From NCBI GenBank assembly GCA_963693085.1, contig OY856413.1, positions 106,075,501 through 106,139,500 on the forward strand: a stretch of DNA of 64,000 nucleotides, written 5' to 3'. Positions 37,651 to 50,534 of this stretch are shown piece by piece (positions within the stretch are counted from its first letter, which is position 1; each line of letters starts with the position of its first letter). A program made the translations under genes and the position numbers. This stretch comes from Alisma plantago-aquatica. Taxonomy: Eukaryota; Streptophyta; Magnoliopsida; Alismatales; Alismataceae. The notes under the pieces are model-generated. The model saw nothing but the letters and a program-made list of their open reading frames with translations, was not told where the DNA came from and made no database searches.

Positions 37651-37699
37651 GAGGAACATGCAGAGAGCAGTTGAGAGTTGCATATGACAAGTAGAAGAG

Positions 37700-38153
37700 C
37701 TATGCTGGAAATAGGCGTTGACCTCTTGAGATTCAGGTTGGTGATGAAGTGTATCTGAAAGTTTCACCATCGAAAGGAATGTTGAGGTTTGCTAAGAGAG
37801 GCAAACTGACTCCTAGGTGTATGGGCCCATATCCTGTCATTGAGAGGATTGAACTTATAACCTACAAGTTGGATTTTCCATCTGATTTGGCTAATTTACA
37901 TGACATGTTTCATGTATCGATGTAGAAGAAATCTTACCCTGGTACAGAGAAGATAATGGACCCAGAACCTGTCCAGCTCAGATCGGATATGTCCTATGTT
38001 GAGGGACCGGTACAGATAGTGGATCGGAGGGTCAAGAAACTCAAAAATCGCGAGATACAGTTAGTAAAAGTTTTTTGGAGGAATCATAACTTAGAAGAAG
38101 CTATGTGGGAGCTTGAATCTGAGATGCGTAACAAGTTTCCTTTTCTCTTTTAG
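37700..38153 (+). pseudogene. Gypsy integrase C-terminus with chromodomain-like end
   Basis: GDEVYLKVSPSKGMLRFAKR is followed by LTPRCMGPYPVIERI and the conserved HDMFHVS. After one in-frame stop (VSM then stop then KKSYPG) the last 65 codons give GPVQIVDRRVKKLKNREIQL and VKVFWRNHNLEEAMWELESE. This is the chromodomain-like tail typical of Tekay-type chromoviruses. The frame closes at 38151-38153, just before the polypurine tract. Confidence 0.88.
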
Positions 38154-38189
38154 GAATTTCGGGACGAAATTCTTAGAAGGGAGGGAGAT

Positions 38190-41100
38190 TGTTATGACCC
38201 ACTCTGTGATTAATCAGTAAGTACCTTGATTAGTACTAAGCACTCTGTTAAACATCATGGATAACCAATCTAACCTATGTCATGAATTAATAGTTGAGAT
38301 GAAATCATCCGAGGTATCTAATGACAATTTCAGTGTTAATTGTTGAGTTAAGTTAAGTGCCAAGATGCAATTGGTGCTTTGACCAGTTGTGATAAGATAC
38401 TAATTAAGATTTCTTGCTTCGCAGTCATAGTGGATTCTGTGATCGATGTTTTGCAAAAAGAATCATCTGATTCGGACCCTCGAGGCAAAAGTTACATCCT
38501 TTTCAGTTTTCTTGGACCTAGGTTGCAATTTTTCCATTTTCTAGGTTAATAACCTTATTCCATTCTTTGGTTTCCCTTTTTATGCTTATTCTCTTCTTCA
38601 CCCAGCCGACAGAATAGAACCGACTCAGCGGCCCGATAGAACAGGAAGGGGAGCCCGCACCTAGGGCGATGGAGGGGTGACTTGGGCGATTCTAGGGCTT
38701 CGAAGCCTCGCCTCCAGCAGTGCCTAACCCGTCTGTCCCCATCTTCTTCTTTCTCTTCTTCCCTTCCTCTTCCAGTCGTGCCCTAGCTGTGCTCCCAGCC
38801 ACCTGCGGTCCTAGCAACCTGGGCGGCCGGTGGCCAGTTGCTGCAGCTGCAGCAAGGCGCCAACCAAGATCCCATTTGGGCGCAGCTAGCACTCAAAACG
38901 GCGTCAAAAGTTTTGTGCTTGAGATCCTAGCAAGCTTCCGCAGCTTTCAGCTGCGTTTTGGCATCCAATCATGGCGCCCAAGCAAGAGGGGTGGCACCCT
39001 AGTTGCAGCAGCAAGCAGCTGCGGCAGCTGCGGCCAGGAGCTCGATTAGGCGAGCAAGCAGCATGGATTCGCCACCCTGACTTCATCCTTGAGGTCCAGA
39101 TCACGAATATGCAACTATCCAGCTCTGATTCAGCACCTAGTTCAGTCCTTCTTCAACCTGGCCTAGGCGTGCGTTCACTATGAGAAATAGAGCCGTGAAC
39201 AGTACAAATCAAAGGAAGAAGAGGAACCAAATTCTGCCCGGAAACAGGCCCTGGACAAATCTGAACAGACCAAATCGTTGTGAGTAGGGTTTCATTTATT
39301 TATCATTAATAAACTCAGGAGTTTGAATATTTTCTGTTTTGTGCGCGAATTACGCTGATAGCAGGCGTTATCAGGCGTCGGGCAGCGTTTGGCGTCGCCC
39401 GACCTTTTTAGTTCATAAAATGCTTCTAGACACTGTTAGATGATTAAATTTAGCATTTGAACAGTATGGATTGAATCAGTAGATTTATATGGTTCATTGC
39501 AACCTAAATTGCTCATTTGAATGTTGAAATTAGAAATTCATGTCTGAAAATGGTATGATTTGGGTATGAACCCAGACAATGAAGATTTCTGATAAATTAT
39601 CAGATCTGCGATTTCAAAGTTGATATGAATAAATAAAATATGCATGAAAACCCTAATTGCATATATCTTTTGACGTTAATATGTGTAAATTGATATTTAC
39701 ATGAAATGGCACATTTCTCTGAAATATTACCAGAAATTATCAAGTATTGTTATTAAATTGTATTGTGATATGTAATTAACTCTTAATTGAGTTAAGTGAT
39801 GCACAAACCAGGATTAGGGTTAATGTGCACGTTTTTTCGAGAATTTCAGAGAATTGACAAATGTTACGTATGAATTCTCATATGTGAAGTAAATTACTCT
39901 TAGCAGTGCACTAAGATGTACAATTGAATGAATTCAATATGCATGTTCCAAATTGACTTGAGTTTGGGATATTTATGAATTTTAAATCTGCCTGCATGCA
40001 TGATATAAGGATAGGGTGTTGCCATGTGATAAGTGAATGAGGTAACTGAAACCCTAAGGATAGGGTGTTCAATGAATCATGTTATGGTGATATGAAAAGT
40101 CTCGATATGAGATGTGGTGATGCTTAACTGTTGAATTGTATGTTTCTAGTGCATTTAACTTTATATGCTTGTTCTCTCTGAGTTGATATCTACATACTGC
40201 AGGGCTTCTTATTTTCAATACATATCTCGTAAATTGCAGGTGATGAGATATGACATGCCCTAGAAAGGGATATTACTGAGACATGATATATGTTGAATGC
40301 ATGAGTTATGATTTCTGTTTAAATGTACCTAAAATGTTAATGTTAGACTTAGGTGCCATGAACACCGTAGAACCCCTTCGAGAGATCTGCTTCTTAGGGG
40401 TGAAACTCATGTTGCAACATTAACCGTGCGGAGTCATGGTGGCACGAGGACAGAGAGGCAGTGTTCAACAATAATCCGTGCGGAGTCACGGTGGCACTGG
40501 AGAAAATAGGGGTTATTGCAACAAGATCTGTGTGGAGTCATGGAGGTAACCCCGTGAGACTCTCCGCCTGTGTGCTCAGGTTAGAGGAGGAGTCTAGAGC
40601 ACTCGGAGTAGTGCATTGAGGCCGGAGAGCCTGTGGTCCTGTAGCAGAACAGGGCTGGCGTCAGACTTATCATTTCCCGGGTGTGTCGCTAAGTCTTGTA
40701 CGGTGTGGCCGTAGTGCACTGCGAGTCTCTATGCAGAGTACACTGCATAGATCAGGGCATAAGCTAAAATATGATCATATAGGTTCACAGAGTTCCTTAT
40801 AAATGAAAGAGTTAAGGAAGACTAGAGCATAGTCTTCTAGTAGTTATTCTTTGGATGCAATATTTACATTCTTTGTTATTTCAATTATATTGTTTTAGAA
40901 CTGCTCAGTGTAGTATTTCTTGTATATTAAACTGAATAATAAACTTAACGAGTTGTTTAGTGATAGTTAAATGAAAAACTATTCACTGAGCGAGTAGGCT
41001 CACTCCTCTACTCAAACATTTTTAGGTCAGCGACAGTTCCAGGAATCTGAAGGATCTTACCACCCTAGTCAGTAGAAGGTATATGTAATTAGTTAGATAG

Positions 41101-41428
41101 TGGTCTCTTAATCCTTTCCCCTCGATCCTTGGGACATGGTGTGGGTGAGAGAGAGAGTGTGTATGTGGAATGTGTAAAAGATGTAAATTATCTGTTATAT
41201 TTTGATTTCTGTTAAACAATGTTACATGTTGTAAACTCTGTTTATGTTCTCTAGCCAGTTTAATTGAAATGCTTCCGCAATAGTTTATTATGTTTTAGTT
41301 GCAGCAATAATCCGGATATCATTACGAGGTTTTTAAAAAAAAAGTTCTTAATCATTTGTTTATGTGATAATCCCTCCGTCGCGCCCTAATCTCGTGATTA
41401 GTGGTTAGTGTGAGATCGGGGTGTGACA
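38190..41428 (+). repeat. 3' LTR of the gypsy element
   Basis: This LTR has the same length (3,239 bp) and ends as the 5' LTR. It has about 70 substitutions and two or three single or double base indels by eye, for example a GA dinucleotide gain near 41153. Confidence 0.95.
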
Positions 41429-41433
41429 ATGAT

Positions 41434-42480
41434 CTTTAGGAGAATCATCTTGGAATTTGATAGGAGGATATCCAAGAGGAGTGTGGCAATGGTTAAACAT
41501 AACACTATAAACTCTTACGTAGAAGCATCTTGGTGGTTATTTGGATGTCATTTAGACAAGCATCTAAGGTCATATTTTTGGAGCACCAGATGTTCATACG
41601 AGAAGAAAATTATGATGGTGCATTTATGAGAATGAAAAATGGACATATGGGATGATAATATGTAATTGAAATTAGGTAATTATTTGAGAAATCATTCAAA
41701 ACAAAATGATTGAGATACCATTAAGTCATTTTTAGGATATCTTAAGGCACTAGTGCAAAGGATTAATTGGATATTCATCCAAGGTTGGTGAAGCTTAAGA
41801 ATGTAACAAACTTATTTTTATTTATATGATGCTTTTAGGCTGAATAGCGGTGTTCTATAAATGGGTTATTAAAACTTAAAAAAATTAGAGAAATACATGT
41901 TAAATGTAATGTTGGAAGATATTAAAGTAAAGGAAAAATCACAAATGAAAAACAATGCAGCGTCATTTAGGATACGGATATAATATCTATTACTACATAG
42001 ATCCCTTGCTAGGACTTTCCAAGTAACTTTGTTCTATCCTCGGTAGTATATGTTACAAGATCCTTTTACCATTCCCATTCTACCAAGAGAAGGAAGTTTA
42101 AATATTCTCTCATATTACTTCTATTGGGGGATCAATATCACATTGAGATACCATAATTTGCAAATGTGAGGGATTGTTCAGATATGATGGGTCAAGGTTG
42201 AATTGAATCCCCATGTGTGGTTTGTTGTTTGACATCAGTGTTAGTGTTGAAAACATTAAAATGGAATCAAAATTATTCCCTTCCTTCTCAAAATTAATTG
42301 TTGGGTTTCTCCTAGGATTTAGATTACAATGATTGGTGGTAAGGTCTAGACTTCACTACTTAAACAGTGATAATGGGATAAAAAGGATGTATCTATTTGC
42401 AAGAATACAACAAAGTTTGGTAACTCCTCATCCTCATGTAATGCCATTATATATGGACCTTTAGACTTATACACCACAAT
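41434..42480. other. AT-rich intergenic sequence
   Basis: No element ends or protein similarity were found. A 68-codon open frame (41423-41629) straddles the LTR border and is probably chance. Confidence 0.4.
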
Positions 42481-43080
42481 ATCCATTTATCCTCTTGTTC
42501 ATATAAGGTATTAGGTAGGTGGAACACATAAATGACATGTTAGTTTTCCCCTTTTACATAGAAGGGCATCATATTCAATGATTAGATAATAGGGATAGAC
42601 AAATATTAAGTTGAAATATTAGTTTAACACACATTTGACTAGTGATTTTGGTAGGAATGGAGCACATGAGGTCACAACATTGAACCACCTACCAATCTAG
42701 GGTTAATTACTCTTAAGAAATCCATACACCTGTCTAGCATGCTATCTCAATCGCAAGCATAACAAAAGCACAACATTTACTCTAAAACCCTAGAAGTCAA
42801 TTTCTCACATAATTATAGTTTCTAGTGTTAAACCCTAAAGAACCATAACCAACATATCACACACCCCAAGGAAACTATATAAACATATATCTTGTTATAT
42901 ATTATTGATACATTATTGATTACCTAAAAAGTAGATGTTTAACTAAAATAGCATTTCACAGAGGGAATTAGGTTTTAACACATCTAATCAGTGAAACTTA
43001 GACGTATTAGGATTTTATTCCAAATAAAATGTAAATTCATCAAATTTGGGTTTCTCATTACATACTATTTGATCAAACAT

Positions 43081-45600
43081 ATGATCATGGATAATGCTTT
43101 GATTGCATATGAGTGTTTCATGCTATGAAAGGTGGGAAGGGTGGCAAACGAGGGTAAATTGCTTTGAAGCTTGATATGATGAAAGCTTATGACAGGATTG
43201 AATGGCATTTCTTGAGGAAGGTCATGGAAAAATTTGGGTTTGGTTGCAGGTGGATTGATAGAGTTATGGACTGTGTTTCCTCAGTCTCTCACACTTTTAC
43301 AGCCAATGGGGAAAGATCTAACACCTTTCAGCCGTCTCGTGGACTTCGACAAGGTGACCCTATCTCTCCTTACTTGTTTATTCTATGTGCTGATGTGTTC
43401 TCTACCTTACTTAATCTCGCGGTTAGTGCAAATGCCATCCATGGCATGCGCATTAGCCGGGGGGCCACCGGATCTCACATCTCTTCTTTGTAGATGATAG
43501 TATTCTTTTTGCTAGAGGGACTAGGAATGAATGCTTGAGAATAGATGAAATTATCATCCAGTACGAGCAAGCATCAGGTCAAAAGGTCAATCTATCCAAG
43601 TCTGAAATTGTCTTTAGCAAGAAGGTGATGTGAAGCAAGAGGGATGAGATCAAGGGTATTCTTGGGGTTAGGGAGGTGGACAGACAGGCAGCCTACCTGG
43701 GCCTACCTACAGCTATTGGGAGATCAAAGAAGACTGCATTTACTTACATCAGAGAGAGGGTGAGAAACAAACTTTTGGGATGGAAGGAAAAGCTGCTTTC
43801 TAAACCAGGGAAGGAAGTTCTGATCAAGGCGGTTGTACAGCCTATACCAACCTATGTCATGAGTGTCTTCCAACTTCTGATGGGTTTGATTGAGGACCTT
43901 AACTCCATGGTGGCAAGATTCTGGTGGGGGCGAAGGTGGGAGAGAGGAATATTTCATGGATGAGCTGGGCAAACTTGTGCAAATCAAAGAAGGAGGGTGG
44001 CATGGGCTTCCGCAATCTATCTACTTTCAATCAGGCGCTATTGGCAAGGCAGCTATGGAGGATTCTCACAAAGCCGGAAGCGTTGGTCTCAAAGGTCTTA
44101 AAAGTTAAATATTTCCCGAATCACAGCTTGCTAGATGCGCGTCATGGCCTTACGCCCAGCTACACATGGCGCAGTCTTTGGGGGGTAAAATATCTCTTTG
44201 TGTAGGGCCTTCGTTGGAGGGTTGGAAATGGCAGAAACATCAACATCTGGGAGGACAGGTGGATACTGGGTAAGGAGGAAATTTTTTCTAGCCTGGGAGA
44301 CGTGACAGATGGTTGGCCCACAAAAGTTCATGAGTTGATGCAGACGTTGGGAAAGGAGTGGGATGTGGAAAAACTCCTTGACTTGTTTCCTAGGGAGATA
44401 GCAGCTGTGGTGAAATCAATTCCTCTATCTACACGGGATGCTACAGACATGGTATATTGGTGGCTGCAACATGACGGCATCTTCTCGGTCCAGTCGGCAT
44501 ATTGGTTGGGGAGGCTTGGGTGTGGTGGATTTAGATAAAGACAGATGCAAGTACCGCATGCCCTATGGTGCCTTATATGGGGGAAACGATGGCCTCCAAA
44601 ACTAGCTCATTTTCTTTGGCGTATTGCTACGGGCAGCTTGGCTACTAGAGGACGCTTACATGATAGACATGTTATGGATGATGGTGTTTGTCCCATTTGT
44701 GCAACACAAGTGGAATCCATTCAGCATATGCTTTGTCATTGTTCTGGGGCAGATATAGTCAGGCGGGAAAGTTGGCTGGGAGATGCTAAACGGCTTGGGG
44801 AATCTGGAAATTTGCATGACGATATGGTCGAGTTGTTCGCGTCTTGCACGGAGGCGGAGATGGATGAGGTTGTTGCTATGTGGTGGACGGCGTGGACATT
44901 TAGGAATAATAATTTTTTTAAAGATGAGTCCCCTGCGCCACGGCCAATCATACAGATGTATAGGGCACTGATAGAAGATTATAGGAGGATGGCGGCGTGC
45001 GAGGAGGGACATGCTTTGGGAAGGGGGTTGGGCGGAGGGAGGGATGAAGATGGTTGGGGGTGGGGACGGTAAGGTGTGGATCGGTCATGGGTGTTTATAC
45101 ACTCGGACGCAGTTGTGTTGGAGGGATCGAAGAGGGGGCTCGGGGCTGTCCTTCGGGATGGGGATGGAAACTTTGTGGGAGCTATTCAGCAGCACATAGT
45201 AGCCAATTGGGATTCGTCAGTAGAGGAAGCGGTAGCATCCAGGATGGGACTTACGTTGGCCAAAGAAAAATGCCATCCGGACATGAAGGTAGTACTATGT
45301 TCAGACTCACTCTCTCTGGTCAAGGCGCTGAAGGATCTGGGTGGAAGAAGGGACTATTTGGGTCTCCTTGCTGAAGACATACACATCGTGGCAGCCTATT
45401 TTAGTCATTTCCATTTTTTTCATGTAAAAAGAGCCCAGAATGCTCTGGCTCATTTTATCTATCATGATGCTATTGACTCAGGAGGCCATACTATTAGACA
45501 CAGTATTATGTCGAGTCATTGGTGTGACGTCACCGAGAGTGACGGTTTCTTTGTACCTTGATTTTCTTTTATAAATGATGATGGGGTTTTCAAAAAAAAA
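43081..45600 (+). mobile_element. LINE B (L1 type), 5'-truncated within RT
   Basis: The insert is flanked by the target duplication ATCAAACAT (43072-43080 and 45601-45609) and ends in a run of nine A. It starts just before the RT palm: ALKLDMMKAYDRIEWHFL at 43164, RGLRQGDPISPYLFILCADV near 43340, and the catalytic FFVDDSILFARG at about 43490, shifted one base out of the preceding frame. The thumb (GWKEKLLSKPGKEVLIKAVV), the zf-RVT-like region (FLWRIATGSLATRGRL, CPICATQVESIQHMLCHC) and RNase H at 45076-45561 follow. RNase H shows HSD, VEEAVASR and CSDSLSLVKAL, but the final acidic site reads NALAHF, where D is usual. Several stops and frameshifts make it inactive. Confidence 0.93.
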
Positions 45601-46597
45601 ATCAAACATTATAAATGGGGGTTTTAAATGAGAAAATGGTATCATGAACTAACAAGCAGGCAACAAAGGTTATAGCTGATAAAATAAGAAAAAAAAATCA
45701 TGAATAGGGTCTCACAATATTAATGGATGTTTATATGTGGGTGATTGTAAAATTGTCAAACAAAAATAGACCCAAAACGGGGTATAAATATGCTTCATTC
45801 CATCTATCTCTTAATGTTGTGATATAATTATGGTCAAGGACCTTCCTACTAATAGGTGCTCTTAGTTCCACTTTGCGGAGCCTCCATACAACAAATGCCT
45901 TTTAAAAATATATATACATTAAATTTAATGTATTAGCCTAGTCATTGCAGTGAACATGTGCATCCAATTTTTTCTAGAAGATTCTAACCTTAGCGCAACT
46001 TATACTATTGTCAAGTTGTTCTTATAATAGTTTTTTCTTCAGAAATATAGATCATTTAAATATTACCTTGAAGATACATTTCTCCTTGTTACAAGAATCA
46101 TATTTATTGGCCATGGAGTTGGCATGTCACTTTCAATTTTGTCACTTGAACAAAATGTACACTACTAGATTATATTCTCTACTTAAGATATATCATGGAT
46201 GTAATGGAAGACATGATACTTGTTGGTTTCAAGTTAAGTACATATTGTTATACATGCAATTTTTAATTACGATATGATTGGTATTATTTATTACATATTC
46301 TCAAACAAAAATGTGTTTTATTACTAGATTTTACCAATTTTAAACATATCTAGAACAATTTGTAATCAATGTGCTTCTAAATGGAAAATGTTGTTTCACA
46401 AGTTCTTCTAGGCATAGAAGTATCATAATGTTTTTCTCATAAATTTAGTGCTAAATTTTGTATACAATTAGGGTTTTCCATAGTTTGTTTGGTTATATGT
46501 ATTCAAGTAGAGTGTTTTGCAAAATAAAGATAAGTATACATTATGGGAATGGAGCATATCATATGGCTTTGTAGAATAGTAATAATTCTTTGTTTTT

Positions 46598-48211
46598 TTT
46601 TTGGTACTAGTAGACTACTGTCCACTTACATCAAAGGCCCGAGAGCAGGAAAAACAGGAAACAAATTAGAAAAGGAGGCCATATCCTCTGCATATTGATT
46701 AGTAAGGAATGGGGGGCAAGAGTTGAAGAAGAGGTTTCTGTCCGGTTGCTTTAGGCAATGTTTCCCCAGCAGATCAGCAAGGGTGTTGAGATTCCGTCGG
46801 ACATGGTAAATAGCCTTTGGGGGACTCCCGGTGACTTCTTCATCAATGGTTTGTACCAGACGCCGATACTTGGCTGGAGCGGGGGCGCGGTTCATGGTCC
46901 AATCCACAGCAAGCTTAGAGTCACTGAGGATGATACAGTCGATAAGGTTGAAGTCCTTCGTGTGCATGGTGCCTTTAAGAATGGCGAGAAGCTCGCCTCG
47001 AAGTGGGTCTCTACCCTCCGTGATCTCGGTATCGCCGGCTATCCATTCACCTATGCTATCGTGTTTGATAAGGCTAGTGGCCATCCTGTTCGAGTTGGCA
47101 TCGACGTCAACGTCCACATGGATGACTGTTGTGGTCTGCTTGATTTCAATCGGATTCGAACGGGGTGAGGTGTGAGAGGTTGTATTACCTGCAGAAATTT
47201 GGAAGGCGTCCTTGATAGATCTGGCTTCAGCCAGGAACAGCGTTGCGATGACTGCGGGAGGCTTGCTTGCATTGTTGAAGATGAGTTCATTCTGGTTTTT
47301 CCAAAGTCTCCAGCATGTAACGGAGAAGAGAGTGTGCCATCCGTCCCCATTGCAGGTAGTCTTGAGATTATAGGTAATCCAATCCCTGGTTGATGTGGCG
47401 GAGAAGAAGGCAGCAGGTAGAGGAGGAGGCAAGAGCATCCACGTTCTATGCGCTGTCTCGCAATCCCTGAGGGCATGGAGTACAGATTCTTCCGCATCAT
47501 GACACTTCGGGCATATATTGGAATCCGTCATGTGCTTCACGAATCTTAGAGAATTTGTAAGGAGTCTGTCCCAATGAACAAGCCATATGTGGGTCTTGAT
47601 TCTGTGAGGAACTTGCAGCGCCCATATCTCCCTGTAGCAACTCTCGTTAGTATCATGCAAAGAGTTGGTAAACAATTTATACGCCGAAGCCGCTGTGAAT
47701 TCCCCGTCTTGCGTGTGGATTCAGTATCTGTAATCCTTCCCAAATCTTCGTTGAGGAGGTGGCATGGAGAGGATTGTTTGGACTGTGGTTTCTTGGAACC
47801 AGGCTGTGATAAACTCCGTGTCCCAGTTGCCCTGGTCACTCACCATGCTCGCCACCTTGAGGTCTTGCAGGTCCTCCGGGATGATTCTATTAGGTAGGAC
47901 TTGAGGGGATCGACCGTCCCCCACCCATTCGTCAGACTTTGAGCCCAGATGCAGCGGTAGAAAAGCCCTCAAGATCGTCAAGCGGTTGGGCTTTCCCCAA
48001 TCACATAGAGTCGAGGCGGTGGGCTACGCAGGGGGCATCTGGCTCCTGTGGAAGACGTTTGTCCAGTTGGAGGTGCTCTTCTCCCACAAACAGTTTATCC
48101 ATTGCAGAATCCAGGACAAATTCTTCACTTTTGTCTACGCTGGAACCACACGAGCGAGCCGTCGCTTGCTCTGGCATCAATTACATATCCTAGCAGGTTC
48201 TATTCACGCTC
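46598..48211 (-). mobile_element. LINE C (L1 type), 5'-truncated with inverted 5' part
   Basis: The target duplication AATAATTCTTTGTTTTT lies at 46581-46597 and 48212-48228, and the poly(T) at the left marks the 3' end, so the element reads on the - strand. The - strand part (47935-46626) encodes the end of the RT region (WVGDGRSPQVLPNRIIPEDL). A 349-codon open frame follows, with zf-RVT (CPKCHDAEESVLHALRDC) and RNase H with all four acidic positions visible (VDVD, RGELLAILKG, SDSKLAV, LADLLG). The remaining 270 bp (47938-48211) encode part of the apurinic endonuclease domain on the opposite strand (GFPQSHRVEAVGYAGGIWLL, FSHKQFIHCRI). This is the layout produced by twin priming. Confidence 0.9.
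46626..47675 (-). pseudogene. LINE C zf-RVT and RNase H open frame (349 aa)
   Basis: This is the longest uninterrupted frame in the window. Residues about 15-40 give WALQVPHRIKTHIWLVHWDR and residues about 55-72 the Cys/His-rich zf-RVT core. The RNase H domain starts near residue 180 (TTVIHVDVDVDANSNR) and ends with NTLADLLGKHCLK near 310. It is the C-terminal third of an L1 ORF2 without RT or endonuclease in frame, so it cannot retrotranspose. The open frame means little decay since insertion. Confidence 0.8.
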
Positions 48212-50534
48212 AATAATTCTTTGTTTTTAGTTTTAAAACTTTATAATACATCGGAGAATATTTAGTTAGTGAGGACATGCATTAACTCAATTACCTCATA
48301 CTAGTGTACTGTAGGTGTGATCGGACCACAATTCTAGATGTGAGGTCTCAAGTTTGGTGGTGGGATCTGATTGTCATGGATATTTTCTAGTTAATATTGT
48401 GCTTTGTACCGGCAATGTGTTGTGTTATTAAGGCATGAGTATAGGCTAGGTAAACAAATTTATCAAGGGTTCAATACTTGTGAGGATAATCATATTGCTG
48501 TCTTCAAATAGGACAAAGTCACCAACTTCAAGTGGCAAGAAAAACTAGTTGTTACATTTCATCGGGTTTGAAAAAGCATGGGATATGGAAATGAAAATAT
48601 GTTGACATGGGTAAATAATTCCTCCATCCTTCTAATAGACGTTCTATGTACCGCTAGTGAAGTCAATGAAGCTCACCTGTTTTCCATGTCTTCATGTCGG
48701 TTGCGCGTTTCAAAATGTGGTTCTATTGGCCTAGGCGTGGAAGGTTTTTGTTTTTACCTGACTGGAGCAATTTGGGGGATTCTGTCGGGGTTAACGGGCC
48801 CGTAATCTGCCTTGAACCCAGATTCACCCAAATATGCCCCATCTACCCCGAGTAGACAGAGCTGAGGTGGCGCAAAAAGATAACACCAAATGCAGGTTGA
48901 ACCCAATTTTAACCCTTTTCAAATACGGCCTTAGGTGTTTTTTTCTAACTAGAATCTACCCAATTACACCACGTGCAAATTAAAAGGATCACGGTTGGAT
49001 GATAACATACCATTAGACATGGGTTTAGAACAACAAAATTATATTCAATTCATATAGCTTGGCTTTGTTTAAATGGACCAGCACACATTCTTTTGTCATA
49101 TAAAGAAAAACCCGGGCATGACAAACTCTACAATCAACGCTTTGGCCGCAATGGCACAAAGTTTTGCAGCATTTCGTTGTCTATGAAGACTAACGATGAC
49201 GTCTATAGCAGCATGAGTCTGAGCTAAGCAAGCAATATTGTCAAAGTTTGAACATTCGTGAGGACGATCATATTGTTATCTTCCAACGAGACCATGTTTT
49301 GAAATTGCAACAAAAGAAACTGTTGTGAGACTTCATCCGGTTTGAAAACCGCTTGGAACTGGAAAAGAAAATACGTTGACGTGGGTTAGCTAATTTATTC
49401 ATCCCTTTAATTTTTTTTCCTTTTTTATGTACCTGAGTGAGTGTGCTATTCAACGAAATCACACACCTTGTTTTTATGTATCCATTTTTAGACATCTTAT
49501 TTATCCAAGGGATTAGGAAGGTGGGACACATAAGTGACATGTTAGTAGTTATCCCCTTTTACGTAAATGGTTTTGTATTGCATGTATGGAAAATAGGGAT
49601 AGACCACTATTAAGTTGACATATTAGTTTTACACACATCTTACTAGTGATTTTGGTAGGAATGGAGTACATGAGTTGGAATATTTGACCACCAACCTATC
49701 TATGTTTAATCTACCCTTAATAAAGCCCCTACATTGTCTAAAATTCTATCTAAACTGCAAATGTAACAAAAGCACTACAATCACTCTGAAATCCTGGACA
49801 TCAATTTGTCACATAATTATGGTTTCTAGTCAGTAAATCCTAAAGAAACACAAACAACATGTCACACACCCCAAGCTAACTATATAAGCATATATCTCGT
49901 AATTATATTTTGATTTGCTTAAAACTGGATGTTTATTTACAATAGCATTTCAGTGAGGGAATCGGGTTTCAACACATCAAATCAAGGAGAGTTAGACATA
50001 GTAGGAGGGTTTTATTCTAATTAAATTGTAAATTTATCAATTTAGGTTTCTATGTATACATTAGAAATAGAGTTTTAAATGAAAAAATGGTAGCATGAAC
50101 TAATAGGCACCCAACAAAGTTTATATCTAATAAAAAGGATTAAATAAATATTGAATGGAGTCTCACAATATTAGTGCATTTTTTGACGTGGGTAACCGGA
50201 AAACTATCAAACAAAAATACACCCAAAATGGGGTATAAATAAGCTACATCCCAATTGTATCCTAATGTTGTGATATGACTATGGCCAAGACCTTTCTACT
50301 GACATGTGGCTCTTAGTTTCACTTTCTGGAGCCTCCATACAACAAATACCTTTTAAATAGATATAGACATTGAGTTTAATGTGTTAGCCTCCTCATTGCA
50401 TTGAACATGTGCAACCAACTTTATCTAGAAGATTTCAACCTTAGCACAACTTATACTATTGTCAAGTTTTTTCTATGGTTATATAGATCATTTAAATATT
50501 ACCTTTAAGATACATTTCTCCTTATTACTAGAAG

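Larger units (their letters stand above)
31239..41428 (+). mobile_element. Ty3/gypsy LTR retrotransposon (Tekay/Del-like chromovirus), internally deleted
   Basis: This 10,190-bp element has two LTRs of 3,239 bp each and a 5-bp target duplication ATGAT (31234-31238, 41429-41433). The primer binding site is TGGTATCAGAGC at 34481, and a purine-rich tract AGAAGGGAGGGAGA lies at 38175-38188. The interior is only 3.7 kb. It keeps RNase H, integrase and chromodomain-like remnants in the usual Ty3/gypsy order, while gag, protease and RT are gone or unrecognisable. Long LTRs, the primer site and the C-terminal chromodomain point to the Tekay/Del lineage. About 70 LTR differences were counted by eye (about 2%). 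Confidence 0.93.
42480..49480 (+). repeat. Intergenic repeat array, unit 1 (about 2.8 kb without insertions)
   Basis: Without LINE B and LINE C this stretch is collinear with 49480-53600. Shared blocks include GTGATTTTGGTAGGAATGGAG (42642 and 49648), TTTTAAATGA-AAAATGG (45620 and 50072) and CCACAATTCTAGATGTGAGG (48327 and 52630). The last 1 kb is itself built of an approximately 0.8-kb sub-repeat seen again in units 2 and 3. No protein-coding function is recognisable. Confidence 0.8.

Noticed and set aside
49095..49120. TATAAAG before the short conserved ATG as a promoter
   Set aside because: Only about 13 bases separate it from the ATG, too close for a transcription start and leader.
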